Origin: Antiquaquibacter soli
GTDB taxonomy: Bacteria > Actinomycetota > Actinomycetes > Actinomycetales > Microbacteriaceae
Assembly: GCF_030580675.1 (NCBI RefSeq)
Contig: NZ_JAUQUB010000001.1
Coordinates: forward strand, 682,001 to 746,000
DNA: 64,000 nucleotides
Direction: 5' to 3'
Shown: one piece after another, positions 8,403-16,819 of the stretch
Numbering within the stretch: position 1 is the stretch's first letter
Layout: each line of letters begins with the position of its first letter
Notes under the pieces: model-generated
Told to the model about the DNA's origin: nothing
What the model saw: the letters and a program-made list of their open reading frames with translations, nothing else
Databases searched by the model: none
Position numbers and translations under genes: made by a program

Positions 8403-9530
8403 TTGATCAAGAAGCGCATCTTCGCGGGTGTGGCGCTGGCCGCCGCTGCCGCGATCACGCTCTCCGCCTGCTCGACGGGCACCGAGACGCCGGCGGGCGA
8501 CGTCGACGCGGCCACCGCGACCGACATCTCCGCGTTCGGGGACCTGGCCGGCCTCGAGGCCGCCGCCAAGGCCGAGGGCGCGCTCAACGTCATCGCGCTG
8601 CCGCGCGACTGGGCCAACTACGGCGAGATCCTCGACCTGTTCGCCGAGCGCTACCCGGAGATCACCATCACCGAGGCGTCGCCCGACGCGTCGAGCGCTG
8701 AGGAGATCCAGGCGGCGGAGAACCTCGCCGGCCAGGACACCGCCCCCGACGTCTTCGACGTGGGTCTCGCGGTCGCCCTCAGCAGCACGGACTACTTCGC
8801 GCCGTACAAGGTGCAGGCGTGGGACAGCATCCCGGACGCGCTCAAGGAGTCGAGCGGCCTCTTCGTCGGCGACTACGGCGGCTACATGTCGGTCGGCTAT
8901 GACCCGGATGCGGTTCCCGCTCCCGAGTCGCTCCAGGACCTGCTCGGCCCGGACTACGTCGGCAAGGTCGCCATCAACGGTGACCCGACCCAGGCCGGTG
9001 CCGCGTTCGCCGCGGTCGGCATGGCGACGGTTCAGAACGACGGCACGCTCGACGACTTCCAGGCGGGCATCGACTTCTTCTCGGAGCTCAACGCCGCGGG
9101 CAACTTCCTGAAGATCGACCCGACCGACGCGACCATCGCCTCGGGTGAGACCCCCGTCGTCTTCGACTGGGACTACCTCAACGCGGGCTACGCCGCGTCG
9201 CTCGAGGGCCAGCGCAACTGGGAGGTCGTCGTCTTCCCGGGTACCGCCTACGCGGGTTACTACAACCAGGCCATCAACAAGGATGCTCCGCACCCCGCCG
9301 CCGCGCGCCTGTGGCAGGAGTTCCTTTACAGCGACGAGGTGCAGAACCTCTGGCTGAAGGGAGGCGCCCGTCCGGTTCTGGCCGACGCCATGGCCGAGGC
9401 CGGCACGATCGACGAGGACCTCTTCGCGCTCCTGCCCGTCGTCGACGGCGAGACGGTCGTTCCGACCGCCGAGCAGAGCGAGGCAGCCGGTGCGCTCCTC
9501 GGTGAGAAGTGGGCCGCAGCTGTCCAGTAA
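8403..9530 (+). CDS. ABC importer substrate-binding lipoprotein (family 1 solute-binding)
   Basis: A 375-residue binding lipoprotein. The N-terminus has basic residues (IKKR), a hydrophobic core and lipobox LSAC near residues 18-21, so it is anchored to the outer face of the membrane. The start is a TTG at 8403 with an SD-like GGAGG 7 nt upstream. The fold is that of the polyamine/iron/thiamine/2-aminoethylphosphonate binding proteins (PotD-like), with a conserved WDYLNAGYAA stretch near residues 258-267. It leads a four-gene operon with two permeases and an ATPase. Substrate not resolvable from sequence alone. Confidence 0.88.
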   Translation: MIKKRIFAGVALAAAAAITLSACSTGTETPAGDVDAATATDISAFGDLAGLEAAAKAEGALNVIALPRDWANYGEILDLFAERYPEITITEASPDASSAEEIQAAENLAGQDTAPDVFDVGLAVALSSTDYFAPYKVQAWDSIPDALKESSGLFVGDYGGYMSVGYDPDAVPAPESLQDLLGPDYVGKVAINGDPTQAGAAFAAVGMATVQNDGTLDDFQAGIDFFSELNAAGNFLKIDPTDATIASGETPVVFDWDYLNAGYAASLEGQRNWEVVVFPGTAYAGYYNQAINKDAPHPAAARLWQEFLYSDEVQNLWLKGGARPVLADAMAEAGTIDEDLFALLPVVDGETVVPTAEQSEAAGALLGEKWAAAVQ

Positions 9531-10419
9531 CACCACCGCAGTCGGTGCCCCGCGACGTTCGCGTCGCGGGGCACCGCTGATGCGGTACCTCGGTCTCGCG
9601 CCCTTCGGCGCGTACGTTCTGCTGTTCCTCGCACTCCCGACGCTCCTCGCGGTCGGGACCGGATTCGTCGACGGTGACGGTGCGCTCACTGCCTCGAACA
9701 TCGAAGCGCTCCTGGACCCCGTCATCCTGACCGTGTTCTGGAACTCGATCTGGCTGTCGGCCCTGACCGCCGTGACCGGCGCGGTCCTCGGGGCCCTCGT
9801 CTGCTACGCGCTCCTCGAGACCCGCCCCGATGGCGTACTGCGCTCGATCGTCGACTCGGCGAGCGGCGTCCTGGCCCAGTTCGGCGGCGTCATGCTCGCG
9901 TTCGCCTTCGTGAGCCTCATCGGCATCCAGGGGTTGCTGAGAGTCATCCTGCAGAACAACTTCGGCATCGACATCTACGCCGACGGGGTGTGGCTCTACG
10001 AGGTGCCGGGGCTCGTGCTGCCGTACATCTACTTCCAGGTACCCCTCATGATCATCGTCTTCCTGCCCGCGCTCGAGGCTCTCAAGCCGCAGTGGGCCGA
10101 GGCATCCGCCACCCTCGGCGGAACACGGGCGACCTACTGGTGGCGCATCGGCATCCCCGTGCTCATGCCGTCGTTCATCGGCTCCCTCCTGCTGCTGTTC
10201 GCGAACGCGTTCTCGTCCTACGCGACCGCGGCGGCGCTCACCAGCCAGGGGCAGGGGATCGTCCCGCTCCAGATCCGTGCCGCGCTCACGAGCGAGACGG
10301 TGCTCGGCCGCGAGAACCTCGCGGGCGCGCTCGCGCTCGGGATGATCGTGGTCATGACCCTCGTCATGGTGCTGTACTCACGGCTCCAGCGACGCGCCTC
10401 GAGGTGGCAGCAACGATGA
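9490..10419 (+). CDS. ABC importer permease (PotB-like)
   Basis: A 309-residue polytopic permease with about six spans. The cytoplasmic coupling loop lies around residues 195-215 (LKPQWAEASATLGG...), matching the EAA motif of the PotB/CysT family. The GTG at 9490 is chosen because GAGG sits 6 nt upstream; it overlaps the end of the binding-protein gene by 41 bp. The ATG at 9580, just before the first span, is a plausible alternative, so the N-terminal ~30 residues are uncertain. It heterodimerises with the next permease. Confidence 0.85.
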   Translation: MRSSVRSGPQLSSNTTAVGAPRRSRRGAPLMRYLGLAPFGAYVLLFLALPTLLAVGTGFVDGDGALTASNIEALLDPVILTVFWNSIWLSALTAVTGAVLGALVCYALLETRPDGVLRSIVDSASGVLAQFGGVMLAFAFVSLIGIQGLLRVILQNNFGIDIYADGVWLYEVPGLVLPYIYFQVPLMIIVFLPALEALKPQWAEASATLGGTRATYWWRIGIPVLMPSFIGSLLLLFANAFSSYATAAALTSQGQGIVPLQIRAALTSETVLGRENLAGALALGMIVVMTLVMVLYSRLQRRASRWQQR

Positions 10420-11234
10420 CACGGTCGCTCAATCGCACCCACTCCCCGGCCCCGAGCCGCGCCACGCGGTGGATCATCCTCGGCGCCGTCGGACTGCTCT
10501 TTGCGCTCCCGCTCGTCAGCATGGTCGAGTTCACCCTGCGCGGCGGGCTCGAGGGCGGCTACACGATCGACCGCTGGGTCACCGTCTTCACCGGCCAGCT
10601 CGGCCCCGAGTTCCGGCAACTGTGGCTGGCCATCGGCAACTCCCTGCTGCTCGCGGCGGTCACCGTGGCGATCATGCTCGTGCTCCTCGTGCCGACCATG
10701 ATCCTCGTGCAGCTGTCGTTTCCGCGGCTGCGTCACGGCCTCGAGTTCATCTGCCTCCTGCCGATCACGATCCCCGCGATCGTGCTCGTCGTGGGCCTCG
10801 CACCCGTCTACTCCGTCGTGTCGCGGATGTTCGGCTCGGGGGTCTGGACCCTCGCCTTCGCGTACGGCGTCCTCGTGCTGCCGTACGCGTACCGTGCCAT
10901 CCAGGCCAATCTCGACTCGATCGACGTGAAGACGCTCAGCGAGGCCGCGCGGTCGCTCGGTGCGGGGTGGGGCACGGTGCTGTTCCGAGTGCTGATCCCG
11001 AACCTGCGCCGCGGCATCCTCGCAGCATCCTTCATCGCGGTCGCCGTCGTGCTCGGCGAGTTCACGGTCGCGTCGCTGCTGAATCGCGTGAACCTCCAGA
11101 CCGCCTTGCTCATCGTCAACAAGGCGGACCCGTACATCGCGGTGATCTTCGCCCTGCTGTCGCTCCTCTTCGCCTTCGTCCTGCTGGTCGTCATCGGCCG
11201 CGTCGGCTCCGTCTCCAGAAAGGTCCGCTCGTGA
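10416..11234 (+). CDS. ABC importer permease (PotC-like)
   Basis: A 272-residue second permease of the importer with six predicted spans. The EAA coupling loop is visible as LSEAARSLGAGWG around residues 172-184. The start overlaps the preceding stop as ATGA at 10416-10419, and its own stop overlaps the ATPase start as GTGA. These couplings fix both ends and indicate stoichiometric translation of the two permeases and the ATPase. Confidence 0.9.
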   Translation: MTRSLNRTHSPAPSRATRWIILGAVGLLFALPLVSMVEFTLRGGLEGGYTIDRWVTVFTGQLGPEFRQLWLAIGNSLLLAAVTVAIMLVLLVPTMILVQLSFPRLRHGLEFICLLPITIPAIVLVVGLAPVYSVVSRMFGSGVWTLAFAYGVLVLPYAYRAIQANLDSIDVKTLSEAARSLGAGWGTVLFRVLIPNLRRGILAASFIAVAVVLGEFTVASLLNRVNLQTALLIVNKADPYIAVIFALLSLLFAFVLLVVIGRVGSVSRKVRS

Positions 11235-12304
11235 CCAACTCCATCCCCGTCGCCCCGGCGATCGCGACCGCGGAGGGCTCGGGTGCCACCGTCGAGCTCG
11301 TCGGCGTCGTCAAGTCCTTCGCGGGCCACCGCGCCCTCAACGCGATCGACCTCGCGATCAAGCCCGGCGAGTTCGTCGCGCTGCTCGGCCCGTCCGGGTG
11401 CGGCAAGACGACCGCGCTGCGCGCCCTCTCGGGTCTCGAGGGCATCGACGACGGCAGCATCCTCATCGACGGCGCGGACGTCGCCGCCGTGCCCACCAAT
11501 AAGCGCGACATCGGCATGGTCTTCCAGTCCTACTCGCTCTTCCCTCACATGACCGTGCAGGAGAACGTGGAGTTCGGGCTCCGGATGCGACGCGTCGCGC
11601 CGGGGGAGCGCCGGGGCCGCGCCGCCGAAGCGCTCGACATGGTCGGACTCGCGCACCTCGGCAAGCGTTTCGCGCATCAGCTCTCCGGCGGCCAGCAGCA
11701 GCGCGTCGCGCTCGCTCGAGCCCTCGTCACCCGCCCTCGAGTCCTGCTCCTCGACGAGCCGCTGAGTGCGCTCGACGCGAAGGTGCGAGTGCAGCTGCGC
11801 GACGAGATCCGCCGCATCCAGACCGAACTCGGCATCACGACCGTGTTCGTCACCCACGACCAGGAGGAGGCGCTCGCCGTCGCGGACCGCGTCGCGGTGA
11901 TGCGGGAGGGCGTCATCGAGCAGATCGGCACTCCGGAAGAGCTCTACACCACTCCGGCGACGGCCTTCGTCGCCGACTTCGTCGGCCTGAGCAATCGAGT
12001 CGCGGGCGAGGTCGTCGGGGGCAAGGCGCTCGTGCACGGCGTCGCGCTCGAGCTGCTCGGCGAGCCCCAGCCAGACGGTCCCGTCACGGTCTACATCCGG
12101 CCCGAGGATGTCGCGCTCGCGAGCGAGGGCATCCCCGCGACGGTCATCGCCTCCAGTTTCCTCGGCTCCCTGCGCCGCACTCGGGTGCGGCTCGCCGACG
12201 ACAGTTTTATCTCGATCCAGCACGACGTCGACCTCAAGCCGCAGGCCGGGGAATCGGTACACGTGCGACTCAAGGGCGCGCCCGTGAGCGCCGTCCCGCG
12301 GTAG
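11231..12304 (+). CDS. ABC importer ATP-binding protein (PotA-like)
   Basis: A 357-residue ATPase. Walker A GPSGCGKTT lies near residue 55, Q-loop in VFQSYSLFPH, signature LSGGQQQRVALARAL, Walker B LLLDEPLSALD and H-loop VTHDQEEA. The last ~110 residues form a TOBE-type regulatory domain (TVYIRPEDVAL). The whole architecture fits the spermidine/putrescine, Fe3+ or 2-AEP importer class. It closes the four-gene operon 8403-12304. GTG start, coupled to the permease stop. Confidence 0.9.
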   Translation: MTNSIPVAPAIATAEGSGATVELVGVVKSFAGHRALNAIDLAIKPGEFVALLGPSGCGKTTALRALSGLEGIDDGSILIDGADVAAVPTNKRDIGMVFQSYSLFPHMTVQENVEFGLRMRRVAPGERRGRAAEALDMVGLAHLGKRFAHQLSGGQQQRVALARALVTRPRVLLLDEPLSALDAKVRVQLRDEIRRIQTELGITTVFVTHDQEEALAVADRVAVMREGVIEQIGTPEELYTTPATAFVADFVGLSNRVAGEVVGGKALVHGVALELLGEPQPDGPVTVYIRPEDVALASEGIPATVIASSFLGSLRRTRVRLADDSFISIQHDVDLKPQAGESVHVRLKGAPVSAVPR

Positions 12305-12340
12305 GCCGGGGCGGGCAGCGATCGGCGGGATGACGCGCAC

Positions 12341-12359
12341 GCCTGAGCGGGCTCACGGC
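12341..12359 (+). terminator. Weak hairpin after the ABC importer operon
   Basis: GCCTGAG and CTCACGGC can pair around a four-base loop with one bulge. There is no T-run, so it is only a candidate for transcription end or an RNA stabiliser between the ABC operon and the next promoter. Confidence 0.3.
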
Positions 12360-12368
12360 CAGGGAATC

Positions 12369-12374
12369 TAGACT
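12369..12374 (+). promoter_or_regulatory. Leaderless -10 box of the AI-2E transporter gene
   Basis: TAGACT, 6 nt from the GTG at 12381. It decides the start codon and separates this gene from the upstream ABC operon. Confidence 0.6.
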
Positions 12375-12380
12375 GGCCGC

Positions 12381-13520
12381 GTGCCCCTTCGCCGCAAGAC
12401 CGAACCGCCCCTCACCCCCGAGGAGAGCGTGCCCCCCGCCCTGAAGATCGCCGCGGCGTTCTCCTGGCGCATCCTCGTGGTGCTGGGGGTGGTGGCGGTG
12501 CTCGTGTTCCTGGTCATCCAGTTCCGGTACATCGTGATCCCGTTCCTCGTGGCGATCCTGCTCGGCGCGCTGCTCGTGCCCTTCGTCAACTTCTTGCGGC
12601 GGCACAAGTGGCCGAAGTGGCTCGCCGTCGCCGTCGCGATGCTCGGCACGCTCGGCATCGTGGCCGGGCTCATCGTTCTCGTCGTAGCCCAGGTGCGTGC
12701 GGGCTACCCGGACCTCCAGGACAAGACCGTGCAGGCGTACGACGACTTGCGTGCATGGCTCGCGGAGTCGCCGCTGCACCTGAGCGAATCGGACATCAAC
12801 GCCTACATCGGTCAGCTGTGGGAGACGCTGCAGCGCGATGGCTCCGTGCTCTGGACCGGGGCGCTCGAGGCTGGCTCCACCGCGGGTCATGTGCTCGCCG
12901 GCTTCCTGCTGACGCTCTTCGCGACGCTCTTCATCCTCATCGACGGCCGCCGAATCTGGACGTGGATCGTCGGCCTGTTCCCGCGTCGCGCTCGGCAGGC
13001 GGTCGCGGGCTCGGGAGAGGCGGGATGGATCACCCTCACGACGTTCGTGAAGGTGCAGATCTTCGTCGCCTTCGTCGACGCCGTCGGCATCGGGCTCGGG
13101 GCATGGATCCTCGGGCTCTTCTACGGCGGATTCCCCCTCGTCATCCCGATCGCCGTCGCGGTGTTCCTCGGCTCGTTCATCCCCGTCGTCGGCGCTCTCG
13201 TGACCGGCACGCTCGCGGTGTTCGTCGCCCTCGTCTACCTGGGGCCGATCCCCGCGGTGATCATGCTCGGCATCGTGCTGCTCGTCCAGCAGGTCGAGGG
13301 CCACGTACTGCAGCCGCTCGTGCTCGGCACCGCGGTCAAGGTCCACCCGCTCGCGGTCGTGTTCGCCGTCGCGGCGGGTAGCTTCACGGCCGGCATCGCA
13401 GGCGCCCTGTTCGCCGTCCCCGTCGTCGCCGTGCTGAACGTCATGGTCAAGTACCTCGCCGACGGCGGGTGGCGCACCACTCCCCATCCCACCGCACAGG
13501 ATGTCCTCCCGAATGCCTGA
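12381..13520 (+). CDS. AI-2E family transporter
   Basis: A 379-residue polytopic membrane protein of the AI-2E/PerM exporter family. Hydrophobic spans occur near residues 27-67 (two segments), 80-105, 165-195, 220-300 (several) and 310-350. The family's conserved late region FLGSFIPVVGALVTG around residues 270-284 is present. Members are variously linked to signal-molecule export or Na+(Li+)/H+ antiport; which applies here cannot be told. GTG start with a leaderless promoter. It overlaps the next gene by 20 bp. Confidence 0.88.
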   Translation: MPLRRKTEPPLTPEESVPPALKIAAAFSWRILVVLGVVAVLVFLVIQFRYIVIPFLVAILLGALLVPFVNFLRRHKWPKWLAVAVAMLGTLGIVAGLIVLVVAQVRAGYPDLQDKTVQAYDDLRAWLAESPLHLSESDINAYIGQLWETLQRDGSVLWTGALEAGSTAGHVLAGFLLTLFATLFILIDGRRIWTWIVGLFPRRARQAVAGSGEAGWITLTTFVKVQIFVAFVDAVGIGLGAWILGLFYGGFPLVIPIAVAVFLGSFIPVVGALVTGTLAVFVALVYLGPIPAVIMLGIVLLVQQVEGHVLQPLVLGTAVKVHPLAVVFAVAAGSFTAGIAGALFAVPVVAVLNVMVKYLADGGWRTTPHPTAQDVLPNA

Positions 13521-14751
13521 TCCCGTTCTCGTCGGCCCCTCCCTTGCCGAGTTCCAGGAGGCGCGCGAGCGCATCTCCGCCGTCGTCACTCAGACCCCGC
13601 TAGAGAGCTCGCACTACTTGAGCAACGTCCTCGGTGATGCGGTCTACCTCAAGTGCGAGAACCTTCAGCGCACGGGGTCCTACAAGATCCGCGGGGCCTA
13701 CAACCGGCTCTCCCGGCTGTCCGACGAGGAGAAGGCTCGAGGGGTGGTCGCCGCCTCCGCGGGCAACCACGCGCAGGGCGTCGCCCTCGCCGCTCGGGAG
13801 TTGGGCATCCGGGCGACGATCTTCATGCCGGTGGGTGTGCCGCTGCCCAAGCTCCAGGCGACGAAGGACTACGGCGCCGATGTCGTGCTGCGCGGGCACA
13901 CCGTGGACGAGCCGTTGCGCGCCGCCGCGGAGTTCGCCGCGGAGACGGGAGCCGTGTTCATCCACCCGTTCGACCACGTCGACGTCGTGACCGGCCAGGG
14001 AACGCTCGGGCTCGACATCCTCGATCAGCGGCCCGACGTCGAAACGGTCGTCGTGCCGATCGGCGGCGGCGGACTGATCTCAGGAGTCGCGAGCGCCATC
14101 AAGCAGCGCGCCGCGCTCGACGGCCGAACGGTTCGCGTCGTCGGCGTGCAGGCGACCAACGCAGCCGCGTACCCCGTGTCCCTCGCGGCGGGGTCGCCGC
14201 GAGATGTCACGATCTTGCCCACGATCGCCGACGGCATCGCGGTGTCCCGGCCGGGTGCACTCAACTTCGAGATCATCGCGGGCACCGTCGACGAAGTCGT
14301 CACCGTCAGCGAGGACGAGATGGCGCGCGCCCTCCTCGTGCTTCTCGAGCGGGCCAAGCTCGTCGTGGAGCCCGCGGGAGCGGTGGGCGTCGCCGCGATC
14401 CTCGCGGGCAAGATCAGCGCCTCGGGAACGACCGTCGTCGTGCTCTCCGGCGGCAACATCGACCCGATGGTCATGGAGCGGGTCATCAGCCACGGCCTCG
14501 CGGCATCCGAGCGCTACCTCAAGCTGCGCATCCCGCTGCCCGACCGGCCCGGCCAGCTCGCGACGGTGTCCGCGCTCGTCGCCGACTGCAACGCCAACGT
14601 GGTGGAAGTGCTGCACACCCGGCACAACGGCGGCCTGACGATCAGCCAGGTCGAGCTGGAACTCCACATCGAGACCCGCGGCCCCGAGCACGCCGAGCAG
14701 GTGCTCGCGCGGCTCCGGGACGAGGGCTTCGAGCCGCGCGTCGACTTCTAG
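13501..14751 (+). CDS. ilvA: Threonine ammonia-lyase (threonine dehydratase)
   Basis: A 416-residue PLP enzyme converting threonine to 2-oxobutanoate and ammonia, the entry step of isoleucine synthesis. The PLP lysine is in SYKIRGAYN near residue 60; the phosphate-binding loop is IGGGGL near residue 183. The last ~75 residues form a single ACT-type domain (RIPLPDRPGQLATVS onward), the short form shared with catabolic-type enzymes. The first ATG (13501) lies inside the AI-2E gene; ATG 13513 is an alternative. The convergent greA ends 7 bp downstream. Confidence 0.92.
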   Translation: MSSRMPDPVLVGPSLAEFQEARERISAVVTQTPLESSHYLSNVLGDAVYLKCENLQRTGSYKIRGAYNRLSRLSDEEKARGVVAASAGNHAQGVALAARELGIRATIFMPVGVPLPKLQATKDYGADVVLRGHTVDEPLRAAAEFAAETGAVFIHPFDHVDVVTGQGTLGLDILDQRPDVETVVVPIGGGGLISGVASAIKQRAALDGRTVRVVGVQATNAAAYPVSLAAGSPRDVTILPTIADGIAVSRPGALNFEIIAGTVDEVVTVSEDEMARALLVLLERAKLVVEPAGAVGVAAILAGKISASGTTVVVLSGGNIDPMVMERVISHGLAASERYLKLRIPLPDRPGQLATVSALVADCNANVVEVLHTRHNGGLTISQVELELHIETRGPEHAEQVLARLRDEGFEPRVDF

Positions 14752-14757
14752 CCCCGA

Positions 14758-15246
14758 CTACGGGACGTACGTCTCCACCTTCAGGACCTTGACGGCGATG
14801 GAACGGCCGTTGGGGGCCGTGTAGCTCGTCTCGTCACCGGCCTTGAGACCGATGATCGCCGTGCCCAGGGGGCTCTGCTCGCTGTACACGTCGAGGTCGG
14901 TGTCGCCCGCGATCTCGCGGCTGCCGATGAGGAACGTCGACTCGTCGCCGAGGATCGTCGCGGTGACGAGAGTGCCCGGCTGGACGCTGCCGTCGGACTC
15001 CGGGGCCTCGCCGACCGTGGCGGTGCGCAGGAGCTCGGTGAGCTGACGGATGCGCGCCTCGATCTTGCCCTGCTCCTCGCGGGCCGCGTGGTAGCCGCCG
15101 TTCTCCTTGAGGTCGCCCTCCTCGCGGGCCGCCTCGATCTTCTTCGCGATCTCGGTGCGCCCCTCGCCCGAGAGCTGCTCGAGCTCGGCGCTCAGGCGGT
15201 CGAAGGCCTCCTGGGTCAGCCACGTGACCGAGTTGTCGGTAGCCAC
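14758..15246 (-). CDS. greA: Transcription elongation factor GreA
   Basis: A 162-residue GreA of normal length. The N-terminal coiled coil (residues ~10-80) carries the acidic-tip region REEGDLKENGGY around residues 41-52 that stimulates RNA cleavage by backtracked RNA polymerase. The C-terminal domain is the FKBP-like fold (SPLGTAIIGLKAGDE). GTG start at 15246 with a good ribosome site, AAGGAG, about 7 nt upstream, so this message has a real leader, unlike many neighbours. Confidence 0.95.
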   Translation of the reverse strand: MATDNSVTWLTQEAFDRLSAELEQLSGEGRTEIAKKIEAAREEGDLKENGGYHAAREEQGKIEARIRQLTELLRTATVGEAPESDGSVQPGTLVTATILGDESTFLIGSREIAGDTDLDVYSEQSPLGTAIIGLKAGDETSYTAPNGRSIAVKVLKVETYVP

Positions 15247-15267
15247 GGTGTCTCCTTACAAGAACGA

Positions 15268-15289
15268 AACCGGCCACGCATGGCCGGTT
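15268..15289 (-). terminator. Hairpin terminator between the DUF4307 gene and greA
   Basis: Perfect 8-bp stem AACCGGCC / GGCCGGTT around the loop ACGCAT. On the minus strand it follows the DUF4307 stop by 21 nt and is followed by a T-rich run (TTTCGTTCTTG), consistent with a terminator or attenuator in front of greA. Confidence 0.6.
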
Positions 15290-15310
15290 CCTGGAATGAT
15301 TCCGACCAGC

Positions 15311-15736
15311 CTAGGTGAGCCAGCAGCGGTAGATCAACCCGGTGACGGCGCGCTCCGTGGTGCGCAGCTCCTGCGAGAAGTCACGGGTGCGGGCATCCGA
15401 GGCCGGCACATCGACGACCGTCCAGCCGACGATCGCGAAGGTCGAGTTGAGCGCTTGCACCGCGCACCGCGCATCGGTGCCGGGGTCGACCGAGAACTGC
15501 CACTCGACGGTCACCGTCGAGTCGTCGACGATGTCGTGGCCGGTGTCCTTCACCTCGAACTGCGCGGGCGCCCCGAGCAGCCCTCCCCACCACAGCCAGA
15601 GGACGAAGACCACCGCGAACGCGATGGCGGCGATCACGACAACCACCCGGGTGCGCCGAGCGTCGCGGGGTGTGCGTCCGTAGCGTGCCGCGAGGGCGTC
15701 GGTCACGCGGTCGGCGGGGTCGAGGGGGCTGGTCAC
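15311..15736 (-). CDS. DUF4307 membrane protein
   Basis: A 141-residue protein of the actinobacterial DUF4307 family. A basic N-terminus (AARYGRTPRDARRTR) precedes one membrane span (residues ~30-50, with LWLWWGG at the end), then an extracytoplasmic beta-type domain with two Cys (ARCAVQAL and YRCWLT) that may pair. Function unknown. In related genomes the family often sits next to greA and a mycothiol-linked gene; here greA is immediately downstream on the same strand. GTG start. Confidence 0.85.
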   Translation of the reverse strand: MTSPLDPADRVTDALAARYGRTPRDARRTRVVVVIAAIAFAVVFVLWLWWGGLLGAPAQFEVKDTGHDIVDDSTVTVEWQFSVDPGTDARCAVQALNSTFAIVGWTVVDVPASDARTRDFSQELRTTERAVTGLIYRCWLT

Positions 15737-15796
15737 GGCGGGCTTTCGTTAGGCTTTACACCTAGGCTACGCGAGCAGGAAGAAGATCGACGGCAC
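15737..15796. promoter_or_regulatory. Divergent gap with repeated TAGGCT boxes
   Basis: This 60-bp gap contains two copies of TAGGCT on the plus strand (15750-15755 and 15764-15769), the second forming a palindromic CCTAGG core. At least one probably drives the small plus-strand membrane gene at 15797. The minus-strand promoter of the DUF4307 gene must overlap this stretch. Confidence 0.4.
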
Positions 15797-16039
15797 ATGC
15801 TCATTCTCTGGATGCTCGACCCCACCCCGAGCCCGCTGCCCGCGTACGAGGGCGACCCGAACCTCGTCACCCCCGGCGTCGTCGGCTTCGCCGTCACCTT
15901 CATCATCGCGGTCGCGACCGTGCTGCTCGTGATCGACATGACCCGGCGCGTCCGCCGCATCCGGTATCGCGCCGAGGTGACCGAGCAGCTCGAGGCCGAG
16001 CGCTCCGCATCCGAGCCGAAGGATGCGACGGGAGACTAG
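15797..16039 (+). CDS. Small single-span membrane protein
   Basis: An 80-residue protein. A short, Pro-rich N-terminus (LDPTPSPLPAYEGD) precedes one hydrophobic span (residues ~29-50), then a basic juxtamembrane segment (RRVRRIRYR) and an acidic tail. The positive residues after the span predict an outside N-terminus. The ATG at 15797 has AGGAAG about 10-15 nt upstream; ATG 15812 is an alternative. The function is unknown. The stop TAG shares a CTAG (16036-16039) with the stop of the convergent hemolysin III gene. Confidence 0.65.
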   Translation: MLILWMLDPTPSPLPAYEGDPNLVTPGVVGFAVTFIIAVATVLLVIDMTRRVRRIRYRAEVTEQLEAERSASEPKDATGD

Positions 16040-16755
16040 CCGAGGATCGGCGGGTGGATCGCGATCAGGAAGATCGCGGTCCAGTGGCACAGGAACGCGA
16101 GCAGCGTGCACGTGTGGAAGAGCTCGTGGAAGCCGAACCGTCCCGGGAACGGGTTGGGCCGCTTCAAGCCGTAGAAGACGGCGCCGACGGTGTAGAGCAG
16201 TCCTCCGACGAGGATGAGGATCATCGAGACCCACGCGGCCTGGAAGAAGTCGACGATGAACATCATCGCCGCCCAGCCGAGGAGCACGTAGAGAGGCACG
16301 TAGAGCCAGCGGGGGGCGCCGATCCAGAAGACGCGGAAGCCGATGCCGAGCAGCGCCCCGCCCCAGACGAGCGAGAGCAGGATGATCGCCTTGTCGGTGG
16401 GCAGGCACAGCACCGACAGCGGGGTGTAGGAACCCGCGATGAGCAGGAAGATGTTGGCGTGGTCGATGCGCTTGAAGACCGCCTTCACCCTCGGGCTCCA
16501 ATTGATGCGGTGGTACAGGGCCGACGTGCCGAAGAGCAGGAGCGAGCTCGCGAAGAACACCGCCGAGCTCGCCTTGGCGGCGACTCCGTCGGCGAGCACG
16601 ACGAGGATGACGCCGAGCGCGATCGCCGCGGGGAACGTGCCCGCGTGGATCCAGCCACGCCACGTCGGCTTCTTGTCGACAGCCTGGTACGCGATCGCGT
16701 CGTCGAGCAGCGGGACGTTGGGCAGGTCGGCACCGGGTTCCGTCTCGACGGTCAT
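16036..16755 (-). CDS. Hemolysin III family (PAQR-like) membrane protein
   Basis: A 239-residue seven-span protein of the HlyIII/TrhA (PAQR-related) family. The conserved metal-ligand-type motifs are visible: SALYHR near residue 81, DHANIFLLIAGSYTP near residue 99, and HELFHTCTLLAFLCHW near residue 210. Bacterial members influence membrane lipid homeostasis; the hemolysin name is historical. The start ATG at 16755 is supported by a TACAGT box 6 nt away. Confidence 0.9.
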   Translation of the reverse strand: MTVETEPGADLPNVPLLDDAIAYQAVDKKPTWRGWIHAGTFPAAIALGVILVVLADGVAAKASSAVFFASSLLLFGTSALYHRINWSPRVKAVFKRIDHANIFLLIAGSYTPLSVLCLPTDKAIILLSLVWGGALLGIGFRVFWIGAPRWLYVPLYVLLGWAAMMFIVDFFQAAWVSMILILVGGLLYTVGAVFYGLKRPNPFPGRFGFHELFHTCTLLAFLCHWTAIFLIAIHPPILG

Positions 16756-16761
16756 CCCGCC

Positions 16762-16813
16762 ACTGTAGGCCCGCTTTGTTACAGCAAGCTGTGCGCGCCC
16801 GGTGGACTAACGT
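16762..16813. promoter_or_regulatory. Divergent leaderless promoters (hemolysin III / cis-prenyltransferase)
   Basis: Minus strand: TACAGT (16762-16767), 6 nt from the ATG at 16755. Plus strand: TAACGT (16808-16813), 6 nt from the GTG at 16820. The intervening bases 16770-16790 are AT-richer and probably hold -35 contacts. Confidence 0.6.
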
Positions 16814-16819
16814 TGGCGT

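Noticed and set aside
15268-15289. The 8-bp hairpin before greA as a riboswitch or attachment site
   Set aside because: It is a simple stem followed by a T-rich run after the DUF4307 stop; a terminator is the simpler reading.
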